DNA of 42,979 nt from ZC4RG30 sp040508085 (GTDB taxonomy: Bacteria; Pseudomonadota; Gammaproteobacteria; Steroidobacterales; Steroidobacteraceae). The notes beneath the pieces were generated by a model, which was given only the letters and a program-made list of their open reading frames with translations, did not search any database and was not told where the DNA came from. The translations under genes were made by a program, and so were the position numbers. Where the stretch lies: contig JBEVNO010000166.1 of the NCBI GenBank assembly GCA_040508085.1, positions 1-42,979 on the forward strand, given 5' to 3'. Below are positions 7,588-15,959 of this stretch, in pieces (position 1 is the first letter of the stretch; every line of letters starts with the position of its first letter).

Positions 7588-8468
7588 GTTGTGCCTCCCA
7601 AGCCCGTTGTGGCGCCAGCCGCCTGCATCCATGACCGGCCTGGCGAAAGCTCGCCTGCCCCGCCGATCAACAGTTCGATTGCGCCATTGGGTTTCACGCC
7701 GGGTGTGGGCGACCGCAGCAGCTCACGGGCGTTGCGTATCGAGATCCCTTCGCTGATTTTGTCTTGCGGGCCGCGCAGCACCACGGCAATCTCTCCGGCC
7801 TGCTGCGCCAGCAGCAGGCGCGGTGCTTCGCTCGCAGGCACCCGCAGCGTCACTGTTGCGTAGCTGCGTGCAGCGTCCTGGTTTTCGGTCTCCTGGGTCT
7901 GGCGCAGCGCGCCCCCCGCGGCCAGCACCTCGACCTGCTGCAGCAGTGGCATCAGCAGTGTGTTGCCACTCTCGGTGCGGCGATAGTACAGATCGACCCG
8001 ATCACCGATCTGTATCCGGCCAGCCTGCGAATTGATGTCATCGACTGGCAGTGTCAGCGCGCGCTCGCCTTCGGCGAGCAGTCCTGCAAGGCTTAAGACA
8101 TCCGCATCAGCCTGCACCGCCGAGGACACGATGGGCGTGCCGCGGCGGATCGCAATTGCCGTACGGGCACCCACCAGGGAATCCACGTGCTCGACAGCTA
8201 CGGCATCCGGCGGAAGGAAATCCCGCGGCATGCTGCGCGCGGCCATGTGGCCCGGAAGCAGGTTCTCCCCTCGCGGCAGATCCGCTGCCGCTACCACCAC
8301 CGTGCGGCTTGCGTAGCGGCTCGAAAGAGCCTGCTCAGCCGCTGTTGCCCGCGCCGCGAGATAGCGTGAGGCCAATATCGCGCCAGCAGCGCCCAGCACC
8401 ACCGCCAGCGACAGCAGTGCTGCCTCGTGGTGGAGAACCCGCCGCAGGCCGGATGTAACTCTGTTCAT
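7584..8468 (-). CDS. cpaB: Flp pilus assembly protein CpaB (RcpC)
   Basis: A 294-residue CpaB/RcpC protein. One N-terminal transmembrane segment (HHEAALLSLAVVLGAAGAIL) is followed by a SAF domain (VVVAAADLPRGENLLPGHMAARSMPRDFLP, residues about 50-80) and the RcpC-type domain (ERALTLPVDDINSQAGRIQIGDRVDLYY, then VTLRVPASEAPRLLLAQQAGEIAVVLRGP). Family members work in the periplasm with the secretin and may contact peptidoglycan. The start at 8468 has GAGGAG about ten bases upstream. The stop overlaps the rcpA GTG. Fourteen bases separate it from the small prepilin-like gene upstream. Confidence 0.92.
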   Translation of the reverse strand: MNRVTSGLRRVLHHEAALLSLAVVLGAAGAILASRYLAARATAAEQALSSRYASRTVVVAAADLPRGENLLPGHMAARSMPRDFLPPDAVAVEHVDSLVGARTAIAIRRGTPIVSSAVQADADVLSLAGLLAEGERALTLPVDDINSQAGRIQIGDRVDLYYRRTESGNTLLMPLLQQVEVLAAGGALRQTQETENQDAARSYATVTLRVPASEAPRLLLAQQAGEIAVVLRGPQDKISEGISIRNARELLRSPTPGVKPNGAIELLIGGAGELSPGRSWMQAAGATTGLGGTT

Positions 8469-8482
8469 CTTCACCGAACTCC

Positions 8483-8656
8483 TCAGAGAATGGACAGCAG
8501 GAATGACCGGGCACGCAGGCAGCGCGCAATGGCCCGAAGCAGGAGCGTCGCGACGGATTCGCCGTGCAGGTAGGGGTAGAACAAGGCGGTCGCAAGTGCA
8601 GCCGCTACGATGAGGAACTCGGTCATGGCCTGCCCGTGCAGTCGCGTGCGATTCAC
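8483..8656 (-). CDS. Small prepilin-like protein, 57 residues, unrecognised
   Basis: A short gene that is easily missed because its start is GTG. The protein begins with a basic leader ending in HG, then QAMTEF with Glu at +5 and Phe at +6, then a hydrophobic stretch (LIVAAALATALFYPYL). This is the same processing rule as the Flp pilin of this operon. The remaining 27 residues are short, basic and partly hydrophobic (ATLLLRAIARCLRARSFLL). The GTG at 8656 overlaps the stop of the upstream gene as GTGA, and cpaB begins 14 bases after its stop. A minor pilin or pseudopilin is inferred from this; no family is recognised beyond the N-terminus. Confidence 0.68.
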   Translation of the reverse strand: MNRTRLHGQAMTEFLIVAAALATALFYPYLHGESVATLLLRAIARCLRARSFLLSIL

Positions 8657-9303
8657 TTGGCCTCTCCGTCGGCACTGATCCACACCAGCCACGCCTCCGA
8701 TGGCGTGGTTCCGTTCATCAGGACCAGCGTCGCCGCGACGGCGCCGCGCGCCACATGGAGCACGGACGCGGAGCCTGCGGTGATCTGCCACCTCGCGGCG
8801 GTGAGAGACGAGCGCAATTGCGGCAAGAGCTGCGCAACGGAGCCGCGGCATCGGGCGGTGCGCTGCAGATACCGGTGCGCCGCCATGCCGCTGATCTGCC
8901 GGCCCCACAGACAGTTGGCTGGCAGCTGTGCCGGAGCTGGCAATGCACGGGCAGGACCGATGCGGGCATTGAAACTGGATAGCAGCAGCTCCGACTGCGC
9001 GCCGGCGCCGCGCCATTGCATGACTTCCGAATTCGTTCCATCCCAGCGCGCGAGGAGTTGCCAGCCGCCATCGGCCAGCTGACGCGTCTGGCTTCCGGAA
9101 TCACGCCAGCGCCGTGCGATCCGTTCCACGAGTTTGGCAACGCCCGGACCAGCTGCGCGCTGCACGTTGATCGGCAGGCCATCGACTTCCATCGATTGTG
9201 GGGAGCGATCCCAGTCGAGCTGCAGCCCGCGAGCGTCGGAAGCCTGCAGCCCCGCCGCCGCGGCGAGTTTTGCCAGCAGCAAGGCCGGCAGTGCCCATTT
9301 CAT
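8653..9303 (-). CDS. Hypothetical secreted protein of the Tad operon
   Basis: A 216-residue protein that I do not recognise. Residues 1-22 look like a Sec signal peptide (MKWALPALLLAKLAAAAGLQAS). The mature part has no obvious membrane segment. It contains two well-separated cysteines, in NCLWGRQIS and TARCRGSVA, that could form a disulfide, and alternating hydrophobic segments suggesting a small beta-rich periplasmic domain. The start at 9303 overlaps the tadE-like stop (ATGA) and the stop overlaps the tiny prepilin gene (GTGA), so it is made together with the pilus proteins. Its place between minor pilins and CpaB suggests a periplasmic accessory factor; this is inference. Confidence 0.65.
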   Translation of the reverse strand: MKWALPALLLAKLAAAAGLQASDARGLQLDWDRSPQSMEVDGLPINVQRAAGPGVAKLVERIARRWRDSGSQTRQLADGGWQLLARWDGTNSEVMQWRGAGAQSELLLSSFNARIGPARALPAPAQLPANCLWGRQISGMAAHRYLQRTARCRGSVAQLLPQLRSSLTAARWQITAGSASVLHVARGAVAATLVLMNGTTPSEAWLVWISADGEAK

Positions 9304-10025
9304 GGGCACCTCGTTGGCAATGGTGTGAGGCCCGGGCCCAGGCGATCCTCCGGGATCCGCTCGGCTTCGATCAGCCCGAGGCACAGTTGGCCGATGGAGG
9401 GGTCTACCAGGCGCAATGGCGTGAGCAGGTTCTGCCAGACTCCGCCCAGTGCGGAGAGACGGGCCGCGGGCACCAGGCCACTGGTGCGGCGACGCACATG
9501 TTCAGCGTCTGCGGAGTGCCATGCGTCTGCGAGCAGGCCGAAAGGGGTGCTCAGTTCGAGGTCCAATGAGTCAAACGGAGCGGGCAGCCGCGGCAGCGGC
9601 GCGATGCGGGCGTCCACCCTGCCCTGCAGCAGCCCCTGGTTCTCGAGATCGAAACCCGGATTGCCGAAACCTGCGCTGACCCGCAGCGGCTCCAGCATCA
9701 GGCGCGCTGCATCGGCGGCCGCCCCAGCTGCGGCACTCGATGAGGACATCACCTGCAGATCTGCCGCGGCGACGTACTGGTGGCCGCCCACGACATCGGC
9801 GGCGCCGGGATCGGAGAAGTAGGCGCTGTAGAGACGTGCCGCCGACGCCTCCGGCAAGTTCGCCAGGTTCCAGGCACCGCCATAGGCGGACTGGCGGGCC
9901 GCCGCCAGCGTGCGCCGCTGCACCTCCTGGTAGCCCGACAGCGTCACCGTACCCAGCAGCAGCAGCGACAGCGCTGCGGCGCCGGCGGCGAATTCCGCCA
10001 TGCTCTGGCCCTGCTGCCTGATCAC
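9300..10025 (-). CDS. TadE-like minor pilin
   Basis: A 241-residue TadE-like protein. A six-residue leader ends in G, then QSMAEF with Glu at +5 and Phe at +6, and a hydrophobic segment (AAGAAALSLLLLGTVTLSGY). The rest is a predicted periplasmic domain rich in alanine, leucine and serine. Members of this group are processed like Flp prepilins and are needed for pilus biogenesis. The start is a GTG at 10025 overlapping the tadG-like stop as GTGA; a longer reading would add an unlikely 31-residue extension lying inside the preceding gene. The stop overlaps the secreted unknown. Confidence 0.78.
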   Translation of the reverse strand: MIRQQGQSMAEFAAGAAALSLLLLGTVTLSGYQEVQRRTLAAARQSAYGGAWNLANLPEASAARLYSAYFSDPGAADVVGGHQYVAAADLQVMSSSSAAAGAAADAARLMLEPLRVSAGFGNPGFDLENQGLLQGRVDARIAPLPRLPAPFDSLDLELSTPFGLLADAWHSADAEHVRRRTSGLVPAARLSALGGVWQNLLTPLRLVDPSIGQLCLGLIEAERIPEDRLGPGLTPLPTRCP

Positions 10026-11338
10026 GGCAGCACCGCGAACGGATCCAGACCCAACCCACGATAGGTGGCGATGGCCTGGCGCGTGACGGCCGGTGTGGGT
10101 GCAAGTCTGGCCTGCCAATACGGACTGAACAGGCTGGGGTATTCCTCGCGTCCGTCGGCGCGTGCCTCGGGGCGCTGGAAATAGACCTCGGCGCTGCCGA
10201 TGGCGTGCAGCGCATCGCCAGCGAGATCCGGATTCACGGGCTCCGGTGGGCCGTCCACTACCGCAATGCCCAGCGGCATCAGCAGTCGATCAACAGACTG
10301 GATCGCATCGCGGGGCAGATCGAGCGCAACCGAGTACGTGAGCGAGCGGGTATCCCTGGCTGCTGGATTCACCACGTCGCGGATTTCGGGCACACCTGTG
10401 TAGCCTGTTGCTGGGCGCAGCAGTCGCAGGGCAAGCCGGGAGGCGCGCGGGTTGCGGCGCCTGCTGCCGCCGTGGTCGCCGGACTGGCTGACCACCTGCC
10501 GCCGGTTCTCGGCGGCACCCCAACCAATGGGCGTTTCAACCTCTCCCAGCAGCAGATCGACGTGCAGGGATAGCGTGTCGAGAGCGCGCCAGCTGTACTC
10601 ACCCAGCAGATCGGTGCCGCCGCGGCGCGGCAGGCTGACCAGCCCCAGCTGTACCGGCAGATCGCTGCGGCGGGAGCGCGAGAATCCGTCCCTGGAATTC
10701 ATCAGCAGCGTCGAGAAGCGGCGCAGATCGCCGCTGCCGCGCTGATAACGTGTGGTGAAACGGTTCAGCCATGCTTCGCCATTGCGGGCCTGCAACAGCC
10801 GGGTCGCCGCCGACACCTGCGCGCGTGGTTCGTTGAGCCGCGCGACCTGGGTCACGAGGTCGGCGGCAGCGAGCGGTGCCTGCACATGTGCGACTGCCTG
10901 GGAGGTGGCAAGCACGGCGCCATTCCAGCGGCTTAGGCCGCTTTCCAGAGGGGGGATCGTGTTGCCTATGACGGTGTCGATGCGGTTCCAGCCCACAGCC
11001 AGCGCGCGCATGGGGGCGGCCAAAGGCGGAATGAACTGCGCGACGCGACTGGCGTTGCCCGTGGTGGTCTCGATATAGCGCGACCAGGAACGCAGGGAAA
11101 CCAGTTGTGCAATGGCGACTTCGTTGGCGACCATCGCCCGGTTGAGATAGGCCTGATAGTTCAGGCTGCGCGCCTGCCATTGCGCCGCGCTGTAGGCAGC
11201 GGCGTCGGCCGCATTCGTGAGCCGCATCTTGTCGTTGACCAATACCCCGGCATTGAGCACCAGCGCAAACGCGCCGAGCATGCCCGCCAGCAGTGCCAGC
11301 ATCACGACCAGTGCCTGCCCTGAATGCGGCCGGCGCAT
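10022..11338 (-). CDS. TadG-like pilus protein (Flp pilus-assembly TadE/G-like)
   Basis: A 438-residue protein with the TadE/G-like N-terminus: a short basic leader, GQALVVMLALLAGMLGAFALVLNAGVLVNDKMRL spanning one membrane helix, then the typical NAADAAAYSAAQWQARSLN stretch of TadG-like proteins. Unlike the other pilin-like proteins here it lacks Glu at +5, so classical prepilin processing is doubtful. The large remainder is predicted to be periplasmic and shows no von Willebrand factor A domain that I can recognise, although many TadG proteins carry one. It starts two bases after the flp stop. Confidence 0.8.
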   Translation of the reverse strand: MRRPHSGQALVVMLALLAGMLGAFALVLNAGVLVNDKMRLTNAADAAAYSAAQWQARSLNYQAYLNRAMVANEVAIAQLVSLRSWSRYIETTTGNASRVAQFIPPLAAPMRALAVGWNRIDTVIGNTIPPLESGLSRWNGAVLATSQAVAHVQAPLAAADLVTQVARLNEPRAQVSAATRLLQARNGEAWLNRFTTRYQRGSGDLRRFSTLLMNSRDGFSRSRRSDLPVQLGLVSLPRRGGTDLLGEYSWRALDTLSLHVDLLLGEVETPIGWGAAENRRQVVSQSGDHGGSRRRNPRASRLALRLLRPATGYTGVPEIRDVVNPAARDTRSLTYSVALDLPRDAIQSVDRLLMPLGIAVVDGPPEPVNPDLAGDALHAIGSAEVYFQRPEARADGREEYPSLFSPYWQARLAPTPAVTRQAIATYRGLGLDPFAVLP

Positions 11339-11340
11339 CC

Positions 11341-11595
11341 CTACCGCTCCTGCTCGAAGTTGTCGAGCTGGACGCCGCGCTGTGCCTGCTCCGTGGCATC
11401 TTCGCCGCCGGCATTGGCTTCAGTGCGCGCATCGCCGGCGGACTTGCCGGCCAGTGCCTGCGCCGTGACGGCCATCTGCCCACGCACGGTCTTGCCAAAC
11501 GCCGTATATACGCCGATAGCCGCGACGGCTATCAGCGCCACCACGATGATGTACTCAGTCATTCCCTGACCTTTCTGGCTTTGTGATTTCTTCAC
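11341..11595 (-). CDS. flp: Flp-family type IVb major pilin
   Basis: An 84-residue prepilin, first gene of the operon. The leader KKSQSQKG is cut before QGMTEY, with Glu at +5 and Tyr at +6, the hallmark of Flp pilins. A 20-residue hydrophobic helix follows (IIVVALIAVAAIGVYTAFG). A charged tail of about 45 residues (residues 40-84), rich in Ala, Glu and Gln, makes it somewhat longer than the usual Flp pilin of 55-75 residues. I chose the GTG at 11595, which has GGAGG eight bases upstream, over an ATG at 11631, which has no ribosome site and would give a longer leader. Confidence 0.88.
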   Translation of the reverse strand: MKKSQSQKGQGMTEYIIVVALIAVAAIGVYTAFGKTVRGQMAVTAQALAGKSAGDARTEANAGGEDATEQAQRGVQLDNFEQER

Positions 11596-11678
11596 GTTGT
11601 TCGCCTCCGCTGTTGTGTTCCGGAAGGTCATTTCACGCGGTACTGCGTCACACCGCCGCCTCGTTAACCCATGCGAAC

Positions 11679-13646
11679 ATGCAGAAATCCCGCCGCGGTC
11701 TCCTTGGGCTACCATCACCCTCCGTGCCTAGACGTCTCCTCCCTGTTACCGCGCTGCTGGCGCTGCTGCCGCTGCTTGCCTCCGCTGCAGGCATTGGCGC
11801 CCCGGCCACCGACCGCGTCATCGTCAAATGGCGCGCCAGTGCGGCCACCGGTGGCGGCAATGCGGCAGAGATCGACGCCCTCGCCGGGCGCGTTGACCGA
11901 CCCCTGCGCAACGGCCGCGCCATTGGCGGCGGCATGACGGTCATGCACCTGGCTGCGCCCCAGCGCGGCGCACAGCTGGCGGCCACGCTGGCGCGGCTGC
12001 GCGCCGACCCGGCGGTGGAACTCGCGGAGCCAGATGGCCGCGTCTACGCGCAGGCCGTCACGCCCAGCGACCCCCTGTTCCTCACCAGCCAGTGGTATCT
12101 GCGCAGCGCCGACCCGGCGGCCATCCGCGCCGACCAGGCCTGGGAGAGCACGCGCGCCGGTGCGCCCGGCGCCGGCCTGGTAGTGGCGGTGGTGGATACC
12201 GGCGTGCGGCCCAACCACCCTGACCTGCTGGGCAAGCTGCTGCCGGGCTACGACTTCGTGTCGAACATCGCCATGGCCAGCGACGGCGACAAATGGGATG
12301 CGGATCCCACCGATCCGGGCGATTACCTCACCAGCGAGGAAAAGGCCGCCAACAGCACGCAGTTCGGTGAATGCGATGTGGCGAACAGCACCTGGCACGG
12401 CACCAAGGTGGCTGGCCTGATCGGCGCCAGCACCGACAATGGCCTCGGCATCGCCGGCACCGCTTTCAATGCCCGCGTGCTGCCGGTGCGCGTGCTGGGC
12501 AAATGCGGTGGCTTTGAATCCGATGTGATCGCGGCCATGTACTGGGCGGCGGGCATAGTGCCGCCGCCACCCATCCTGGCGCTGGGGGACATCAACGGTG
12601 GCAAGCCGCCGGCCAACGCCTACCCGGCGAAGATCATCAACTTGAGCCTGGGCGGCGAAGGCGCCTGCAGCGCCACCTACCAGGCTGCCATCAAGGAACT
12701 CAGCGCGGCGGGCGTGTTGATCGTGTCATCGGCAGGCAATGATGGCGGCGCCGTGACCTCACCGGCGAGCTGCGAAGGGGCACTGGCGGTGGCGGGGTTG
12801 CGGCAGAGTGGTGCCAAGGTGGGCTACAGCAACCTCGGCAGCGAGGTGGGCATTGCCGCACCGGCGGGCAACTGCGTGCTGACTGGTCCCAACGACCCGT
12901 GCCTGTATGCGCTGAACACCACCACCAATCACGGCACGGGTGCACCGCAGGCCGATGATTATTCCACCCCCAACTACCAGCCCACCTTCGGCACCAGCTT
13001 TTCGTCGCCGCTGGTGGCGGGCACAGCGGCTCTGATGAAGGCGGTGAACCCGGCGCTGACGCCGGCCTTGCTCATTGCACGCATCAAGGAAAGCGCCCGT
13101 GCCTTCCCGACAGAGGCTGGCATCCCCGCCTGCGTATCCCCGGCGGTGACGCCCGTACAGAACAGCACCTGCAACTGCAGCACGCAGGTCTGTGGCGCGG
13201 GCATGCTGGATGCAGGGGCCGCGGTATCCGCAGCGCAGCGCCCGGCGGCACTGGCTTCCGTGCAGGGCATCGTGCGCGCGGGCAGCACACTGACGCTCGA
13301 TGGTTCGCAGAGTCTGGCCGCCAGCGGCCGCGCCATCATCTCCTGGCAGTGGGTGGTCGAATCCAGCAGCGCCGGCGCAGCGCCGCAGCTCGGCAACGCC
13401 AGCCAGCCGGTGGCGTCCATTCCGTCGCCGGTGAACACGGACGTCGTACTTAAACTTACCGTCACGGACAATCTCGGCGCTGCCGACGTGGTGCGGGTTA
13501 CGATCAACGGCGACCGGGTGACTTCCTCCGCGGCACCGCCCGCAGAAAGCAGCGGTGGCGGCGGTGGCCATGGCGGCACCCTGCTGGTGCTGGCGCTGCT
13601 GCTGGCCGGTAGCCGCCTGCTCCAGCGCACTTCCCTCCAACGCTAG
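11679..13646 (+). CDS. Secreted subtilisin-like serine protease (S8) with GlyGly-CTERM-like tail
   Basis: A 655-residue S8 peptidase. The order is signal peptide (about 18-37, LLPVTALLALLPLLASAAG), a possible inhibitor I9-like propeptide (DRVIVKWRASA to VELAEPDGRVYA), and the catalytic domain with Asp173 (VVDTGVRPNHPD), His240 (WHGTKVAG) and Ser440 (GTSFSSPLVAGT). A PKD-like domain follows (LTLDGSQSLAASGRAIISWQW). The last 40 residues are a Gly-rich stretch, a hydrophobic helix and basic residues, the layout of GlyGly-CTERM proteins that are exported by type II secretion and cut by rhombosortase. The start is uncertain: a GTG at 11724 gives a cleaner signal peptide. Confidence 0.92.
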   Translation: MQKSRRGLLGLPSPSVPRRLLPVTALLALLPLLASAAGIGAPATDRVIVKWRASAATGGGNAAEIDALAGRVDRPLRNGRAIGGGMTVMHLAAPQRGAQLAATLARLRADPAVELAEPDGRVYAQAVTPSDPLFLTSQWYLRSADPAAIRADQAWESTRAGAPGAGLVVAVVDTGVRPNHPDLLGKLLPGYDFVSNIAMASDGDKWDADPTDPGDYLTSEEKAANSTQFGECDVANSTWHGTKVAGLIGASTDNGLGIAGTAFNARVLPVRVLGKCGGFESDVIAAMYWAAGIVPPPPILALGDINGGKPPANAYPAKIINLSLGGEGACSATYQAAIKELSAAGVLIVSSAGNDGGAVTSPASCEGALAVAGLRQSGAKVGYSNLGSEVGIAAPAGNCVLTGPNDPCLYALNTTTNHGTGAPQADDYSTPNYQPTFGTSFSSPLVAGTAALMKAVNPALTPALLIARIKESARAFPTEAGIPACVSPAVTPVQNSTCNCSTQVCGAGMLDAGAAVSAAQRPAALASVQGIVRAGSTLTLDGSQSLAASGRAIISWQWVVESSSAGAAPQLGNASQPVASIPSPVNTDVVLKLTVTDNLGAADVVRVTINGDRVTSSAAPPAESSGGGGGHGGTLLVLALLLAGSRLLQRTSLQR

Positions 13647-13655
13647 GCATTCTCG

Positions 13656-14456
13656 ATGGATCTGCTGCAAGCCCTCATCCTCGGCCTGGTTGAAGGCATC
13701 ACTGAATATCTGCCAGTGAGTTCCACCGGCCACCTGCTGATCGCGCAGCGCCTGCTGGGGATCGAGGAGGGCCAGGCGGCCAATGGCTATGCCATTGCCA
13801 TCCAGGCCGGCGCCATCCTGGCGGTACTCGGCATCTACCGCGTGCGAGTGGCCGGCATGCTCAACGGCCTCATCGGCCGCGACGCCGCGGGCCTGAATCT
13901 CACGCTGTGCATCATTGCGGCCTTCCTGCCGGCGGCGGTGCTGGGTGTGCTGTTCGACGATCGCATCGAGGCGGTGCTGTTCGGCGTGAAGCCGGTGATC
14001 GCCGCCTGGGTGGTAGGCGGCGTGCTCATCCTGTTGCTCGCCAAATGGGTGCAGAAACGCCGCACAGGGCTGGACTTGGCGCAGCTGACCTGGAAGGCCG
14101 CCATCCTGATCGGTCTGGCGCAGAGCGTGGCGATGTGGCCGGGCACCAGCCGCAGCCTGGTGACGATACTCGGCGGTCTCGCGGTGGGCCTGTCGCTGGC
14201 CGCCGCGGTGGAGTTCGCCTTCCTGCTCGGCGTGCTCACGCTCACCGCCGCCACGGCCTACACCATCGTCAAGGGCGGCGACGGCATGCTGGCCGCGTAT
14301 GGCTGGGCGCCCCTGCTGGCGGGCTTCCTCGCCGCCTGGGTGTCCGCAGCACTGGCAGTGAAATGGATGGTCACCTGGCTGAATCGCCACGGCCTCACGG
14401 TGTTCGCGTGGTGGCGGTTCATTGCCGCAGGCCTTGCGGCCTGGCTGCTGCTCTAG
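13656..14456 (+). CDS. uppP: Undecaprenyl-diphosphatase UppP (BacA)
   Basis: A 266-residue polytopic membrane enzyme that dephosphorylates undecaprenyl pyrophosphate, recycling the lipid carrier for peptidoglycan and other envelope polymers. Both active-site regions are present: LGLVEGITEYLPVSSTGHL (residues 9-27) and the PGTSRS motif near residue 167, preceded by GLAQSVAMW. About eight hydrophobic segments are seen and the length is normal. It starts nine bases after the protease stop. Its end is 13 bases from the end of the convergent aldehyde dehydrogenase. Confidence 0.96.
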   Translation: MDLLQALILGLVEGITEYLPVSSTGHLLIAQRLLGIEEGQAANGYAIAIQAGAILAVLGIYRVRVAGMLNGLIGRDAAGLNLTLCIIAAFLPAAVLGVLFDDRIEAVLFGVKPVIAAWVVGGVLILLLAKWVQKRRTGLDLAQLTWKAAILIGLAQSVAMWPGTSRSLVTILGGLAVGLSLAAAVEFAFLLGVLTLTAATAYTIVKGGDGMLAAYGWAPLLAGFLAAWVSAALAVKWMVTWLNRHGLTVFAWWRFIAAGLAAWLLL

Positions 14457-14469
14457 CTGGGGTCCGCCG

Positions 14470-15900
14470 TTACGACTCGGTGATGAACTTGGTGACGAGG
14501 CAGGCGTCGAGCCCTTCCATGCCTTCCTCCGAGCCGTGCCCGCTTTCCTTCACGCCACCGAAGGGTGCCTCGGGCATCGCGATGGTGAAGCTGTTGATGC
14601 CGAGCATCCCGGATTCAACCTGCTCGCCCAGCAGGTTCACGCGGCGTGAATTCTGCGTGAACGCGTAGGCAGCCAGGCCATACGGCAGCCGGTTGGCGCT
14701 GGCGATCACCTCGTCGAAATCCCGGAACGGGCGCAGCACGGCCACCGGGCCGAACGGTTCCTCGTTCATGATGCGCGCGGCCTCCGGCACATCGGCCAGC
14801 ACGGTGGGTGCGTAGAAGTAGCCGCTGCCAGGCAGGTCATGCCCGCCCGCCAGCAGGCGCGCGCCACTGGCCACTGCTTCGTCGATCAGTGCCGCCACGG
14901 CGGGCTTGCGCCGATCGTGCGCCAACGGTCCCATACGCACCGCGGCATCCAGGCCATTGCCCACCTGGATGGTCCGGACGCGCTCGGCAAAGCCGGCGGC
15001 AAAACGCTCGTAGATGGATTCATGCACGTAGAAACGCGTCGGCGACACGCACACCTGACCGGCATTGCGATACTTGGAGCCTACGGCCAGGTCTAGCACC
15101 GCATCCACGTCCACATCGTCGAACACCAGCACTGGCGCATGGCCGCCCAGTTCCATCGTCGTGCGCTTCATGTGCTGCGCCGCCAGCGCGGTGAGCTGTT
15201 TGCCCACCGGAATGGAGCCGGTGAAATGCACCGCGCGGATGATGGGCGAGCTGATCAGATGCTCGGAGACCTCGGCCGGCACCCCGAACACCACCTGCAG
15301 CACGCCGCCAGGCACACCGGCATCCAGCAGCGCCTGCGCGATGGCGAGCGCGCTGCCGGGTGATTCTTCCGCGGGCTTGAGGATGACGCTGCAGCCGGCA
15401 CCCAGCGCCGAGCCCAGCTTGCGTGCCGGATTGCCCAGCGGAAAATTCCACGGCGCGAAACCGGCCACTGGGCCCACCGGTTCCTTGACCACTGTCATGC
15501 GCATGCCGGCCACGCGCTGCGGCAGCACGCGGCCATAGGCCCGCCGCCCCTCCTCTGCATACCAGTCAATGATCTCGGCCGACACACTCAGCTCGACGCG
15601 CGTCTCCGCCAGCGTCTTGCCTTCTTCGATGGTGGCCAGGCGTGCAATGTCTTCGCCACGCTCGCGCAGCAGATCGGCCGCCTTGTGCAGGATCTTGCCG
15701 CGCACCTGCGGCCCCAGCGCACGCCACACCGGCCAGGCGCGCCGCGTGGCCTCCAGGGCGCGGTCCAGATCGGCATTGCTGGCCAGCGGCAACTGCCCCA
15801 GCGTCTGGCCTGTGGCAGGGTTCAGGACCGGGATGGTGCGGCGTCCGGCAGCGCCTAGCCGCTCACCATCGACGAGCAGGTGAAGTTCTGGATACGACAT
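14470..15900 (-). CDS. NAD(P)-dependent aldehyde dehydrogenase (succinate-semialdehyde dehydrogenase-like)
   Basis: A 476-residue member of the aldehyde dehydrogenase superfamily. Catalytic and cofactor residues are intact: Asn152 (FAPWNFP), Lys175 (ILKPAEESP), Glu250 (MELGGHAP) and nucleophile Cys284 (NAGQVCVSPTRF). The sequence resembles succinate-semialdehyde dehydrogenases, but it lies back to back with the ligW-like gene, so an aromatic or ring-cleavage aldehyde is equally possible. The start is the ATG at 15900, since a longer reading would run into the divergent gene. A TATTTA lies 11 bases upstream on the minus strand and no Shine-Dalgarno sequence is seen. Confidence 0.88.
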   Translation of the reverse strand: MSYPELHLLVDGERLGAAGRRTIPVLNPATGQTLGQLPLASNADLDRALEATRRAWPVWRALGPQVRGKILHKAADLLRERGEDIARLATIEEGKTLAETRVELSVSAEIIDWYAEEGRRAYGRVLPQRVAGMRMTVVKEPVGPVAGFAPWNFPLGNPARKLGSALGAGCSVILKPAEESPGSALAIAQALLDAGVPGGVLQVVFGVPAEVSEHLISSPIIRAVHFTGSIPVGKQLTALAAQHMKRTTMELGGHAPVLVFDDVDVDAVLDLAVGSKYRNAGQVCVSPTRFYVHESIYERFAAGFAERVRTIQVGNGLDAAVRMGPLAHDRRKPAVAALIDEAVASGARLLAGGHDLPGSGYFYAPTVLADVPEAARIMNEEPFGPVAVLRPFRDFDEVIASANRLPYGLAAYAFTQNSRRVNLLGEQVESGMLGINSFTIAMPEAPFGGVKESGHGSEEGMEGLDACLVTKFITES

Positions 15901-15959
15901 GTCGGTGTGCTTAAATACCGGCCTTTCCGGCACGGTCCGCCAATGGAAATGGGTCAAGC

